Of a DNA stretch of 64,000 nucleotides, positions 8,760 through 17,469 are shown piece by piece (position 1 is the stretch's first letter; each line of letters starts with the position of its first letter). A program made the position numbers and the translations under genes. The stretch covers positions 970,768 to 1,034,767 of the forward strand of contig NZ_SODV01000002.1 in NCBI RefSeq assembly GCF_004366355.1, given 5' to 3'. The notes below the pieces were generated by a model. The model was given only the letters and a program-made list of their open reading frames with translations. It had not been told where the DNA came from and made no database searches. The DNA comes from Dinghuibacter silviterrae. GTDB taxonomy: Bacteria > Bacteroidota > Bacteroidia > Chitinophagales > Chitinophagaceae.

Positions 8760-10406
8760 ATGAAGCAACGCAACATTCTACTGATAGGCATGGCCACGCT
8801 CGGGTCCTTTACGGTACACGCCCAGGATAAGGACACGGTATTGCCCAACCGTACGGTCAACGTGACGTCCACGTATAAACCCGTTTTGCAGACCGCTTCC
8901 AAGATCAACTTTAACGCCACCCTTCCGGCCGTGGACAACAAGCTCCCCGTGCTGACTTATGATATTCCCGCCCCCAGCCTGTACTTCAGCTATCTCCCCG
9001 CCGGTCTGGAGCCGATGATTATGCAGCCCGACTCAAACGGTATCCACGAGAACGCGAACTATGTCAAGGCCGGGTTTGGCAATTTTACCACCCCTTATGC
9101 AGAGGCCGGGTTTAGCTTTGGGAACAAAGACAACATGTTTGGCCTTTACGCAAGCCATATATCCTCCAAGGGCAATATCCAGTTCCAGAACTACAGCAAT
9201 ACCGCCGTCCAGGCCGACGGCCATGTCCATACCGGCAACTCGATCCTCTATGGCAAAGTAGGGTACAAGCTCGACGAGTACAACCAGTATGGCTACAACC
9301 ACAGCCTGTACACGTTTTCCCAGGACCAGATCGCCCACAATTTCACGACGTTTCACGCACAGGTCGGGCTTCGCAACGCGACCTCCAACGAATATGGCTT
9401 TTCCTACGATCCCAACGTCGACTTCAACGTCTTTAGGGACAACCGGAGCGGTAACGAGATCAATGCGCTGGTGTCCGTACCCCTGGAGCGTCGTTTCGGC
9501 GACAACTGGGCCTTCCGTGTCAATGTCGCGGGTGACCTCACCTTCTACAAAACCGATTCGCTGGCCAGTACGATCACCAACAACATCTTTTATGTCACAC
9601 CCGTCCTGAACTATCACAATGAGGTCTTTACCCTCAACGCAGGGATCAACCCCAGTTGGGACAACAGCGCGGGGGGGAAATTCAATCTTTTTCCCCACAT
9701 CGATTTCAGCCTGAAGCTCACCGAACCGCTCTCCCTGATCGGAGGCTGGAACGGGTACTATCAAAAGAATACCTATCAGTACCTCGAAAGCCTCAACCCT
9801 TATGTAGACCAACCCCTGTCGCAATACAACACCGAGGTCAGGAACCTGTGGGGCGGGATCAAAGGGAGCGCCGGTCCCCATGTAACGTATATGGCTAAAA
9901 TGTCTTATGTAACATACGCCGACCTGCCGCTTTTTGTCAACGATACGATAACGGGCATGGGTTTTGAGACGGTCAAGGAGTCCAAGTTGAACGAGTTGCA
10001 GGTCCACGGTGAACTCGGGTTTACCGCGCCGGGAAATTTCAGCCTGACGGTGGGGGCCGACATCAATAATTTTATCAGTCAGTCGTCCCAGCCCGAACCC
10101 TGGGAGCTCCTGCCCTTCGACCTGAACGCCAAGCTGCGCTGGCAACCCGTCAAGGACGTCACCCTCAAGGCCGACCTCTTTACCTGGCAGGGGCCGTACT
10201 ACCGTACCCTGGGCAAGACCGAAGCACAGCAGAGCGGCGCCTTCGACGTCAACGCGGGCATCCAGTTCAATATTTCCAAAACCGTCGGACTTTGGCTGGA
10301 TTGCAACAACATCCTGAACAACACATACCAGCGCTGGAATCAATATGACGTGCTCGGCTTTAATATTCTGGGGGGAGTTGTATTTTCGTTCGGCCAGCGA
10401 CGCTAG
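8760..10406 (+). CDS. Outer-membrane beta-barrel protein (TonB-receptor-like, no plug seen)
   Basis: 548 residues with a signal peptide (cut near VHAQ), then VNVTSTYKPVLQ and a long run of amphipathic beta strands rich in Tyr, Asn and aromatic-polar alternation, ending in a strand (GGVVFSFGQRR) typical of an outer-membrane barrel. I see no plug domain or TonB box, so a transport role is not shown. It starts 3 bp after the TPR gene and is followed 12 bp later by the HU-like membrane protein, suggesting a three-gene operon. It is probably a barrel partner of the TPR protein. Confidence 0.8.
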   Translation: MKQRNILLIGMATLGSFTVHAQDKDTVLPNRTVNVTSTYKPVLQTASKINFNATLPAVDNKLPVLTYDIPAPSLYFSYLPAGLEPMIMQPDSNGIHENANYVKAGFGNFTTPYAEAGFSFGNKDNMFGLYASHISSKGNIQFQNYSNTAVQADGHVHTGNSILYGKVGYKLDEYNQYGYNHSLYTFSQDQIAHNFTTFHAQVGLRNATSNEYGFSYDPNVDFNVFRDNRSGNEINALVSVPLERRFGDNWAFRVNVAGDLTFYKTDSLASTITNNIFYVTPVLNYHNEVFTLNAGINPSWDNSAGGKFNLFPHIDFSLKLTEPLSLIGGWNGYYQKNTYQYLESLNPYVDQPLSQYNTEVRNLWGGIKGSAGPHVTYMAKMSYVTYADLPLFVNDTITGMGFETVKESKLNELQVHGELGFTAPGNFSLTVGADINNFISQSSQPEPWELLPFDLNAKLRWQPVKDVTLKADLFTWQGPYYRTLGKTEAQQSGAFDVNAGIQFNISKTVGLWLDCNNILNNTYQRWNQYDVLGFNILGGVVFSFGQRR

Positions 10407-10418
10407 CGACAGAAAAAT

Positions 10419-11048
10419 ATGAAGGAAATCCTTTTAAAATATTTGCTGCAATACCAGCAGTTGGGCCTCCCGGGTATCGGCTTCGTGCAAGTCTATATCC
10501 GGGCCAGCCAGACGGACATCGTCAACAAGCGTATCCTGCCCCCCACGCCGGCTGCCCGGATCACCCCGGAAATACCCGTTCCGGCGCACCACGACCAGGT
10601 CCGGTTTATCTCCCGCAGTATGCAGGTCTCCGAGGCCGTGGCCGAGCGGCAACTGGATGACTTTTGCACCGCGGCTGTCGAAGGTATCCGAAAGGGCGTT
10701 CCCCTCGAATGGGACGGTTTTGGCATCATCCGCAAAGGCATTGCCGGGGATATGACCTTCGACCTGACCTCCAAATCTATTTTTGCCTTCCCTCCCGTTG
10801 CCGCTGAAAGGGTCATCCACCCCAACGCCGAGCATACGATCCAGGTGGGGGATACCGAAAAGACCAATACCGAAATGGCTGAGCTGCTCCAGGAGGAGGC
10901 TTCGTCGCGCCGCCGGTCCCGCTGGTGGGTGTGGGCGCTGATTCTTGCCGTGATCGGCATCACCGTGCTGGCCTATTATATGTATGACCATAACGGGCAC
11001 GTCGATGCTTTTCGGAACCAGCAGGCATTGCCGCAGAATACGCCGTAA
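10419..11048 (+). CDS. CCDC81-type prokaryotic HU domain protein with C-terminal membrane anchor
   Basis: 209 residues. The N-terminal half resembles the CCDC81-like HU domains of Bacteroidota: a first HU-like unit (about 1-60, containing LGLPGIGFVQVYIRAS) and a second (about 65-135, with WDGFGIIRKG). An Arg-rich stretch (SSRRRSRWW) precedes one transmembrane helix (about 168-188) and a short periplasmic tail. The topology puts the HU-like part in the cytoplasm. Relatives often carry a SPOR domain in the tail; none is seen here. It may link DNA or cytoplasmic structures to the envelope, but this is inference. Third gene of the TPR/barrel cluster. Confidence 0.78.
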   Translation: MKEILLKYLLQYQQLGLPGIGFVQVYIRASQTDIVNKRILPPTPAARITPEIPVPAHHDQVRFISRSMQVSEAVAERQLDDFCTAAVEGIRKGVPLEWDGFGIIRKGIAGDMTFDLTSKSIFAFPPVAAERVIHPNAEHTIQVGDTEKTNTEMAELLQEEASSRRRSRWWVWALILAVIGITVLAYYMYDHNGHVDAFRNQQALPQNTP

Positions 11049-11069
11049 AAGCCTTTTCTTTGCACCAGC

Positions 11070-11954
11070 ATGATCCATTACGACCGTTGCCCCGTCTGCG
11101 GGGCGTCCACGATCCATCCCGCCCTGGAGGCAAAAGATTATACGGTATCCGGCCAAACATTCGCCATCTGGCATTGTGACGGCTGCACCGTCCGTTTTAC
11201 CCAGGACGTACCGGGAATCGAAGATATTGGTCCCTATTACCAGTCGGATGCCTACATATCGCACAGCGACACCAGGGAAGGCCTCGTCAACAGTCTTTAC
11301 CATAAGGTGCGCGCCTATACCTTGCAGTCCAAACGAAAGCTCGTGGAGCGTGCCTCCGGGAAAAAAGCCGGAGACCTGCTGGACATCGGCTGCGGGACGG
11401 GGGCGTTTTTACATACGATGCAAACTGCCGGCTGGACGGTCAAAGGCCTGGAACCCGACGCGGGTGCCCGGGAGAAGGCGGCTTCGCTGTATGGCCTGAC
11501 GGTACAGCCCGTACACGAACTGTTTGACCTGCCCCCTGCGTCCTGCGACGTCATCACCCTCTGGCACGTGCTGGAACATGTGCACGACCTGAAGGCCTAC
11601 GTGGACCAGTTCAGGAAACTCTTAAAACCCGGGGGAACCCTGATCATCGCGGTACCCAACTATACTTCCTTTGATGCGGACCGGTATGGGGCGGCCTGGG
11701 CGGCCTACGACGTGCCCCGGCATCTGTATCACTTCTCCCCGGCCTCCATGGAGCGCCTGCTCCAGCCCGTGGGTTTGCGCGTGACCGGTCTGCAACCCAT
11801 GTGGTTTGACAGCTTTTACGTGAGCATGCTCAGCGAGCGGTACAAAAGCGGACACGAGAACCTGATCGGGGCGGTGTTTACCGGGTTGCGCTCGAACGGG
11901 AAGGCATGGGGCAATACCGCGCTATGCTCGTCGGTCATCTACGTGTGCCGCTAG
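11070..11954 (+). CDS. Class I SAM-dependent methyltransferase with N-terminal zinc ribbon
   Basis: 294 residues. An N-terminal CPVC...HCDGC pair of Cys motifs (about residues 7-35) looks like a zinc ribbon. Then comes a Rossmann methyltransferase fold with motif I DLLDIGCGTGAFL and ITLWHVLEHVHDL (motif IV region), placing it in the Methyltransf_23 group. Similar proteins occur in surface-sugar or small-molecule modification; the substrate is unknown. Cytoplasmic. It starts 21 bp after the HU gene and may belong to the same operon. It ends 7 bp before the convergent glutamine cyclotransferase gene. Confidence 0.88.
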   Translation: MIHYDRCPVCGASTIHPALEAKDYTVSGQTFAIWHCDGCTVRFTQDVPGIEDIGPYYQSDAYISHSDTREGLVNSLYHKVRAYTLQSKRKLVERASGKKAGDLLDIGCGTGAFLHTMQTAGWTVKGLEPDAGAREKAASLYGLTVQPVHELFDLPPASCDVITLWHVLEHVHDLKAYVDQFRKLLKPGGTLIIAVPNYTSFDADRYGAAWAAYDVPRHLYHFSPASMERLLQPVGLRVTGLQPMWFDSFYVSMLSERYKSGHENLIGAVFTGLRSNGKAWGNTALCSSVIYVCR

Positions 11955-11961
11955 CGCGGAG

Positions 11962-12744
11962 TTATTGGAACTGAATCTCAAACATCGCCGGCCAGTACTT
12001 CCCGGTGATGTATAGTTTCCCGGTCTGGTCGTCATACGCAATCCCGTTGAGCACGGCGTTGCTGTCATACACCGTTTCGCCTTCGTGTTTGAGGAGGTTG
12101 GAGAAATCGGCCTTTCCGACCACGTTTCCGGTGGCCGGATCGATCTTATAGATATAATCGGTTTGCCAGATATTGGCATAGATAAAGCCGTGGATATATT
12201 CCAGCTCGTTGATGTTGTTAACGAGGTTGCTCCCATCCGTCACATTGATCACCCTTACCGAATCCAGGGTAGCCGGATCCCGGTAATAGATCATGGAGGA
12301 CCCGTCACTGATGATGAGGTGGGTGCTGTCGTGGGTCATTCCCCAACCCTCGGTGCGGAGCGTGAATTGCCGGAGCAGGTTAAAGGAAAGGTCGTACTGT
12401 AAAACGACATGGTTCTGCCAGGTCAACTGGTAGATCTTGTCCCCGAAGATGGTAATCCCTTCCCCGAAGTACGCCTTATCCAGGTCCACTTTTTGGAGCA
12501 CTTTACCGGTGGCCAGGTCTACCTTCCGCAGTTGGGACTCGCCCTTTTCCCCCGTGCCCTCGTAAAGAACGCCTTTAAAAAACTCCAGCCCCTGTGTAAA
12601 GGCGGTCGTGTCGTGGGGAAGCTTGCGGATGATCTTATAATGGAGGGCCAGCGGATCGTTGCTGGTGGAATCGCCGCTGTCGTGGTTGCAGGCAGTTGCC
12701 AGGAAAAGTAAGACAAGGGGTAACCACCCCATTTTTTGACCCAT
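11962..12744 (-). CDS. Glutaminyl-peptide cyclotransferase (glutamine cyclotransferase), lipoprotein
   Basis: 260 residues. The N-terminus has a lipobox (FLATAC, with Cys followed by NHDSG), so the protein should be lipid-anchored. The rest matches the five-bladed propeller bacterial/plant-type glutamine cyclotransferase: FTQGLEF near the N-terminus, LTWQNHVVLQYD, EGWGMTHD, LIISDGSSMIYYRDP, NELEYIHGFIYANIWQTDYIYKIDP, and LNGIAYD near the end. It converts N-terminal Gln to pyroglutamate, probably on exported proteins. A TATTTTTG -7 box lies 20 bp upstream of the ATG. Divergent from the aspartyl protease gene. Confidence 0.92.
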   Translation of the reverse strand: MGQKMGWLPLVLLFLATACNHDSGDSTSNDPLALHYKIIRKLPHDTTAFTQGLEFFKGVLYEGTGEKGESQLRKVDLATGKVLQKVDLDKAYFGEGITIFGDKIYQLTWQNHVVLQYDLSFNLLRQFTLRTEGWGMTHDSTHLIISDGSSMIYYRDPATLDSVRVINVTDGSNLVNNINELEYIHGFIYANIWQTDYIYKIDPATGNVVGKADFSNLLKHEGETVYDSNAVLNGIAYDDQTGKLYITGKYWPAMFEIQFQ

Positions 12745-12764
12745 ATCGATTGCTTAAATCGACG

Positions 12765-12772
12765 CAAAAATA
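12765..12772 (-). promoter_or_regulatory. -7 box TATTTTTG of the glutamine cyclotransferase gene
   Basis: Exact match to the Bacteroidota -7 consensus TAnnTTTG, 20 bp upstream of the ATG at 12744. I see no convincing -33 TTG at the right distance. Confidence 0.5.
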
Positions 12773-12786
12773 GTGTATTTTGAAGT

Positions 12787-13755
12787 GTGAAGTATTGCCT
12801 GCTGGCTATATGGTGGATCTGTATATCTGCGCCCGTCCGGGCGGACCCGGGCGACCCGAAAGACCCGCCGCCCGGCCGCCGCCCGCTCGTCATTACCCTG
12901 GATCCCGTCGTCACCAGCGATTCGGCCACCTGTATCCTGCCCTTTACAAGGGCAGGGAACCTCATCCTGGTCAGGGCCAAGGCGGATACCACGGACGGCT
13001 TTTTCGTCTTTGACACCGGCGCCCCCAACCTGGTCCTGAACATTACCTATTTCCGCCGGTATCCGACCACCAACCCTACGGAAAGCGGGGGCGTGACCGG
13101 GGCGGTAGTGAACGCGCTCCAGACCCATGTCGACAGTGTTCACCTGGGTCCGGTCCATTACTTCCACCTCGACGCAGACCTGATCAACCTCGGACATATA
13201 GAAAATACAAAGGGGGTAAAAATATTCGGCTTGCTGGGCATGAAACTCTTTGAAAAATTCGAGGTCATCATCGACTATGACCAAAGCCTCATCTACCTGC
13301 ACCTGCTCACCCGGAAAGATGGTCCTGGGTACAGAAGCGCCCTGCTCAACGATACCTCCGCTTATGGCACGGTGCCCATAGACCTGGACGCCGACAAAAT
13401 CATCGTCCACACCACCCTGAAGGGTAAAAAGCTGCGCTTCGTCGTCGACAGCGGGGCGGAGACCAGCGTCCTCGACAGCCGGCTGCCGAACAAGGTCTTT
13501 GAAAGCGTCGAGGTGACCCGGAGGGTACACCTGAGCGGGAGCGGCAATACCCGGGTAGACGCCCTTTATGGGAACCTGAAGGATCTGCAACTGGGGGACC
13601 AGACGATTGCCTCCCTCCCCGTCCTGATCACCAACCTACAGAGCATGTGTGACGCCTATAACAATTGTATCGACGGGATGCTCAGCTTCGATTTTCTCTC
13701 CTTGCATAAAATAGGTTTTAACTTTGTAAGCCGCAAAATGTATATATGGAAATGA
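12787..13755 (+). CDS. Exported retropepsin/pepsin-like aspartyl protease with two active-site motifs
   Basis: 322 residues with a probable GTG start at 12787, which opens a signal peptide (MKYCLLAIWWICISAPVRA). Two Asp-Thr/Ser-Gly motifs, FDTGAPNLVLN (about residue 76) and VVDSGAETSVLD (about residue 219), each head a similar half domain, so both catalytic aspartates lie in one chain as in pepsin-like enzymes. Predicted periplasmic or surface protease. The 3' end overlaps the next gene by 10 bp, implying coupling. A start closer to the hydrophobic core is possible, but no ATG is available there. Confidence 0.82.
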   Translation: MKYCLLAIWWICISAPVRADPGDPKDPPPGRRPLVITLDPVVTSDSATCILPFTRAGNLILVRAKADTTDGFFVFDTGAPNLVLNITYFRRYPTTNPTESGGVTGAVVNALQTHVDSVHLGPVHYFHLDADLINLGHIENTKGVKIFGLLGMKLFEKFEVIIDYDQSLIYLHLLTRKDGPGYRSALLNDTSAYGTVPIDLDADKIIVHTTLKGKKLRFVVDSGAETSVLDSRLPNKVFESVEVTRRVHLSGSGNTRVDALYGNLKDLQLGDQTIASLPVLITNLQSMCDAYNNCIDGMLSFDFLSLHKIGFNFVSRKMYIWK

Positions 13756-15185
13756 GGCGGACGGTCATAGGGCTTCTGATAGGTGTCTTGCTCGTGTTGC
13801 AGGGCCGGGCGCAGGAATTCACCCTGATGAACGGCCGTATGTACATCACCCTGCCTGTGCACCTCAGCAAAATGCAACTGGACAGTTTTGTCGTCCGGTA
13901 CGACTTGGGCGACATGGATTTGAGCCGGGTGTTGATCACGCGCAACTACAATGGGCTGAAAAAAAAGGGCTGGAGGGTCGAGCGGGATTCGAGGGGCGTC
14001 CTCCAACTGTCCAAACAGGTCGCGGGACCGGACGACTTAGGCGATGTCGGCAAAAGGATGAAGATCACGGAAGAGCATCCCACCTTCGCGGAACTTTTCC
14101 CGGCAGAGAACGACAACCTTTTGTATGGGTTTAACCGGTTTATCCACAAGTATCCCTTCCTGGTGCAGGATTCAATGGTGACCTTTTTCCTGCGCGGCCA
14201 TACCGGCGCGCGGGGCGTCCTGCTGGCGGGCAGCTTTACCAACTGGCAGAACGCCGCGCTTCGGATGACGCTGACGGATAGCGGGTGGATCATGAACGTC
14301 AAGCTGGGACCGGGTAAATACTGGTACAAATTCATCATCGACGGCGGCTGGACCATCGATGTGGACAACCGTCTCCAGGAAGACGACGGGCAAGGCAACG
14401 TCAATTCGGTATACTACAAACCCAACTTCGTCTTTACGCTCAACCGCTTCCGGAACGCCCGGGAGGTCTGCCTGGCGGGCAGTTTTAACAACTGGGCTTC
14501 TCACGAATTAAACATGGATAAGACTGCATCAGGCTGGCAGGTGAACATCTACCTGGCGGCCGGGACGCATACCTACAAATACGTCGTCGACGGTACCTGG
14601 TACCAGGACCCGGAAAACCCTGCCCAACTGCCGGACGGCGCCCAGGGGTACAACTCGGTTGTCACGATCGGAAAGCCGCATCGTTTCTTCCTGAAGGGGT
14701 ACGGCACCGCCACCAGTGTTGTGCTGGCCGGGAGCTTTAATGGATGGAAACCCTATGAACTGCTGATGCGAAAAACAAGCACGGGCTGGGCGCTCCCTTA
14801 TGTCCTCGGACCGGGCAACTACAGCTACCGGTTTATCGTCGATGGCAAATCGATCCCCGACCCGGAGAACCCTTATTTCGTGCAGAACACGGCAAAAGGG
14901 ACAGACGACTCCTATGTCATCATTTCACCCAACTATACTTTCCGGTTGCACGGGTTTGCGGGCGTGACCCGGGTGTTTCTGGCGGGGGATTTCAATGCCT
15001 GGACTACCGGCTCCCTGCTCATGAAACGCATAGGGGAGGATTGGATCTTCAGTGTCCACCTGTCGGTCGGCAAGCATTTGTATAAATTTATCGCCGACGG
15101 AGAGTGGATGATCGATCCCGGTAACCCCCTGTGGGAGGACAATGAATTTGGAACGGGCAATTCAGTGATTTGGATGGGGCACTAG
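13746..15185 (+). CDS. Exported protein with four tandem glycogen-binding (AMPK-beta/CBM48-like) E-set domains
   Basis: 479 residues with a signal peptide (MEMRRTVIGLLIGVLLVLQGRAQ). After an N-terminal region of about 120 residues, four repeats of about 85 residues follow. Each carries the AMPK-beta glycogen-binding pattern LAGSFNxW (near residues 159, 242, 328 and 413), then GWxxxxxLGPGxYxYKFIVDGxWxxDPxN. No catalytic glycosidase domain is present, so it is likely a polysaccharide-binding or structural exported protein. It overlaps the aspartyl protease gene by 10 bp (translational coupling) and ends 4 bp inside the convergent GlsB-like gene. An alternative ATG lies two codons downstream at 13752. 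Confidence 0.85.
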   Translation: MEMRRTVIGLLIGVLLVLQGRAQEFTLMNGRMYITLPVHLSKMQLDSFVVRYDLGDMDLSRVLITRNYNGLKKKGWRVERDSRGVLQLSKQVAGPDDLGDVGKRMKITEEHPTFAELFPAENDNLLYGFNRFIHKYPFLVQDSMVTFFLRGHTGARGVLLAGSFTNWQNAALRMTLTDSGWIMNVKLGPGKYWYKFIIDGGWTIDVDNRLQEDDGQGNVNSVYYKPNFVFTLNRFRNAREVCLAGSFNNWASHELNMDKTASGWQVNIYLAAGTHTYKYVVDGTWYQDPENPAQLPDGAQGYNSVVTIGKPHRFFLKGYGTATSVVLAGSFNGWKPYELLMRKTSTGWALPYVLGPGNYSYRFIVDGKSIPDPENPYFVQNTAKGTDDSYVIISPNYTFRLHGFAGVTRVFLAGDFNAWTTGSLLMKRIGEDWIFSVHLSVGKHLYKFIADGEWMIDPGNPLWEDNEFGTGNSVIWMGH

Positions 15186-15424
15186 GCGCGCTTGATCATG
15201 CGTATGACCCAGATCAGGATGACGGCACCGATGATGGCCACGATAAAGGAACCGAAAGTGCCGCCTGCGTGGAGACCAATAAGGCCGAAGATCCAGCCGC
15301 CGACCCAACCGCCGATGATCCCGACCACAATGTCCCACAGGATGCCAAATCCTTCTCCACGCATAAGTTTGCCCGCGATAAAACCGGCCAGGCCGCCAAG
15401 AATCAGAGTCCAGATGATGTGCAT
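15182..15424 (-). CDS. GlsB/YeaQ/YmgE-family small membrane protein
   Basis: 80 residues, mostly hydrophobic, with three membrane segments and the family's glycine-rich pattern (GGLAGFIAGKLMRG, GIIGGWVGGWIFG, IVAIIGAVILIWVIR). Family members are stress-associated inner-membrane proteins of unknown biochemical role. Start chosen at ATG 15424; an in-frame TTG two codons upstream is weaker. Its 3' end overlaps the preceding convergent gene by 4 bp. A near-consensus TACTTTTC lies about 20 bp upstream. Confidence 0.88.
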   Translation of the reverse strand: MHIIWTLILGGLAGFIAGKLMRGEGFGILWDIVVGIIGGWVGGWIFGLIGLHAGGTFGSFIVAIIGAVILIWVIRMIKRA

Positions 15425-15448
15425 AAGCAATGTTTTAAGAAAAGTACC

Positions 15449-16921
15449 TTATTTTTTTAGCTTACGCAAGGATTTTTGCCGCCATAACGTATACCTAAGA
15501 TATACTTGAAGCGAGCTGTTCCGGGACTGTGTGACCTGGGTGCTGGAGACGTGTACGTTGATAAACTTGTTTAATGACCAATTGTACCGGACCCCCAGCG
15601 TAAAACCCTCCCACTGGTAGTTCAGGTCTCCGGTTAACCGCCATTCGTGTGTCCGGAGCTTTTGATAAATGGAGTCGCCTTTAAATGTCTGGATTTTGGT
15701 ATACAGGATGGAGTCGTGTTGGCCGTTTGTCCCATAGGACTGGCTCGCCTGAAAATCCGCCACCCCGTTGGTCAATCTTGCATACTCCAGACCGACCCCT
15801 GCGTAAAGATGCTTGATCGGGCTGTAGTATATGCTGACCGGGAGGTTGAAGTAAAAAAGTTTCCGGATATACACGGAATTGGCAGTGGCGCCGCCCAGAT
15901 TGCTGGAGTCAACGGTCTCACTGGCAAGCACGTTCTTACCTGTATACTGTGGCGTATTGAATTGCGCTTCTACCTGTACATACAGTTTCCTGCTAAAAAA
16001 ATACCGCAGCACCGGCACCGGCAGGTAGTCGGTGATCGTGCCGTTGGTGCCCTCTGCGTTGAAATGGGCATTGACCTGCTGGCCCACGGGGAAAAACTGG
16101 TTCAGGCCGATACCGGCGGTAATGCCCTTGTAGGGGCCGTCCGGCACCGGGGGCGGTTTTTTGTTTTTGGGCGGCGCCAATTTCTGCGGCGCCGGTTTCT
16201 GTTGCGCCGGTTTTTGCGGAGCCGGCGCGGGCGCGATGGTTGAGGGTGAGCGGGTGAAGGATGTTTGTTGTTTTTTTGTAACGTCGGATGCCGTTGCCGC
16301 GGTGTCCGTCGCGGGCTCGCCTGCCGGCTGCCCGCTCACGGGCTGCTCGCCTGCGGCGGTGTCCTCGCCGACAATGCCTGCTGTTTCCCCCGTCGGCTTG
16401 TCATGCGCGTTTTTTGTCTGCCGCGCGCCAAAGGTCCACGCGCCGGGGGGCTGCTTATCGGCGTTCGGCGCACCGAAAGCCCGCTCATCAAGGCCCCGCC
16501 CGGAGGCTTCTCCAGCGCCCGGTGCGCTGCTCACCGATCCAGCGCCTTCCGTTTCGGGCGTGACCACCACCTCCGGCGTACGTCCCGCATGCTGTGTGTA
16601 CCCGTCCTCTGGCGCCGCCAGAAAAGGCGCTTCCGCAGAGGGTGTCCTGGCAGTAGGCACTCTGGCAGTGCCCGCTGCAGCGGAAGTCGCCACCGCGGGA
16701 GGGTCCCCCCTGCGCCCCCCGCCCCTATACAACCGGCAAACGCCGATCAGCAGCAACAGCAGGAGCAGCAGCATCCATCGCCAACCGCGCCCGCCCCGGC
16801 GAACCGGCATCTCCTGGTCCAGGAGCCCTTCCATGGCCTTCCAGGAAGCCGGGAGCGGCGGCGTCTGCGCCTGCGAGAGGATCTCTTCCCACGTTGTCCT
16901 ATTTTCCCTTTGGTCGCTCAT
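15449..16921 (-). CDS. Putative anti-sigma membrane protein with C-terminal outer-membrane-type beta-barrel
   Basis: 490 residues in three parts. A short cytoplasmic N-terminus (about 1-45, TTWEEILSQAQ...SWKAMEGLLDQ) is followed by one Leu-rich membrane helix (about 49-63), a long Ala/Pro/Gly/Thr/Lys-rich linker (about 64-260, ending in a Pro/Lys repeat), and a C-terminal domain of about 220 residues with alternating beta strands (ITAGIGLNQFF, YFNLPVSIYYSP, HLYAGVGLEYARL, LQVYLRYTLW) like PorT-type barrels. It overlaps the ECF sigma gene by 4 bp (ATGA), the usual sigma/anti-sigma arrangement. I infer that the N-terminus binds the sigma factor and the barrel sits in or near the outer membrane. 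This is not proven. Confidence 0.7.
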   Translation of the reverse strand: MSDQRENRTTWEEILSQAQTPPLPASWKAMEGLLDQEMPVRRGGRGWRWMLLLLLLLLIGVCRLYRGGGRRGDPPAVATSAAAGTARVPTARTPSAEAPFLAAPEDGYTQHAGRTPEVVVTPETEGAGSVSSAPGAGEASGRGLDERAFGAPNADKQPPGAWTFGARQTKNAHDKPTGETAGIVGEDTAAGEQPVSGQPAGEPATDTAATASDVTKKQQTSFTRSPSTIAPAPAPQKPAQQKPAPQKLAPPKNKKPPPVPDGPYKGITAGIGLNQFFPVGQQVNAHFNAEGTNGTITDYLPVPVLRYFFSRKLYVQVEAQFNTPQYTGKNVLASETVDSSNLGGATANSVYIRKLFYFNLPVSIYYSPIKHLYAGVGLEYARLTNGVADFQASQSYGTNGQHDSILYTKIQTFKGDSIYQKLRTHEWRLTGDLNYQWEGFTLGVRYNWSLNKFINVHVSSTQVTQSRNSSLQVYLRYTLWRQKSLRKLKK

Positions 16922-17469
16922 GTTTTCACTTGCTGTAATTGAATGGTTTGCTTCAGGAGTTTTCGGGCTTCGCTAAGGTGCCAGCGGCTTGTTCCTTCAT
17001 TCATATCCAGGAGCGAGGCGATCTCCCTATGGTTAAAACCTTCCATGACGTACAAGTTGAACACCAGCCGGGTGGTGCCTGGTAATTGTTGTACCAAGGC
17101 GAGCAACTCCCCGGCGGCGATCTTTTGGATGGCCACGTTTTCGATGGGCGAGGCCTCCTCGTAGGAAGGAGACATCGAAACCAGGGGCGGCTTTCGCACC
17201 CTGATAAAGTCGATCGCCGCGTGAACGATAACGCTCCTGATCCAGGTGGAAAGAGCGGCCTTGGAGGGGTCATACTGGCCGATCTTTTTAAACACCTTCA
17301 GAAAACCGTTGTTCAATACCTCTACGGCGTCCGCTTCATTTTTGGTATACCGCAGGCACAGGAGCATCATGGCCTCATAGAACATGCTATACACCTGCTC
17401 CTGTGCCTTGCGGTCGTTATCCAAGCAACCTTTGATCAATATCCGTATGTCGTCGTCGCTAGGCGGCAT
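16918..17469 (-). CDS. ECF-type RNA polymerase sigma factor
   Basis: 183 residues with sigma region 2 (about 20-90: AQEQVYSMFYEAMMLLCLRY, then STWIRSVIVHAAIDFIR) and region 4 (about 125-180: LPGTTRLVFNLYVMEGFNHREIASLLDMNEGTSR recognised in parts). No region 3, as expected of ECF factors. It should direct transcription of an envelope regulon. Its ATG directly abuts the stop of the PKD/T9SS gene, and its stop overlaps the membrane protein downstream by 4 bp, so all three form one operon. Confidence 0.92.
   Translation of the reverse strand: MPPSDDDIRILIKGCLDNDRKAQEQVYSMFYEAMMLLCLRYTKNEADAVEVLNNGFLKVFKKIGQYDPSKAALSTWIRSVIVHAAIDFIRVRKPPLVSMSPSYEEASPIENVAIQKIAAGELLALVQQLPGTTRLVFNLYVMEGFNHREIASLLDMNEGTSRWHLSEARKLLKQTIQLQQVKT

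Noticed and set aside
13719-13726. TAACTTTG as promoter of the glycogen-binding-type gene
   Set aside because: It matches the -7 consensus but lies in the coding end of the protease gene with no -33 element, and the 10-bp gene overlap already explains expression.
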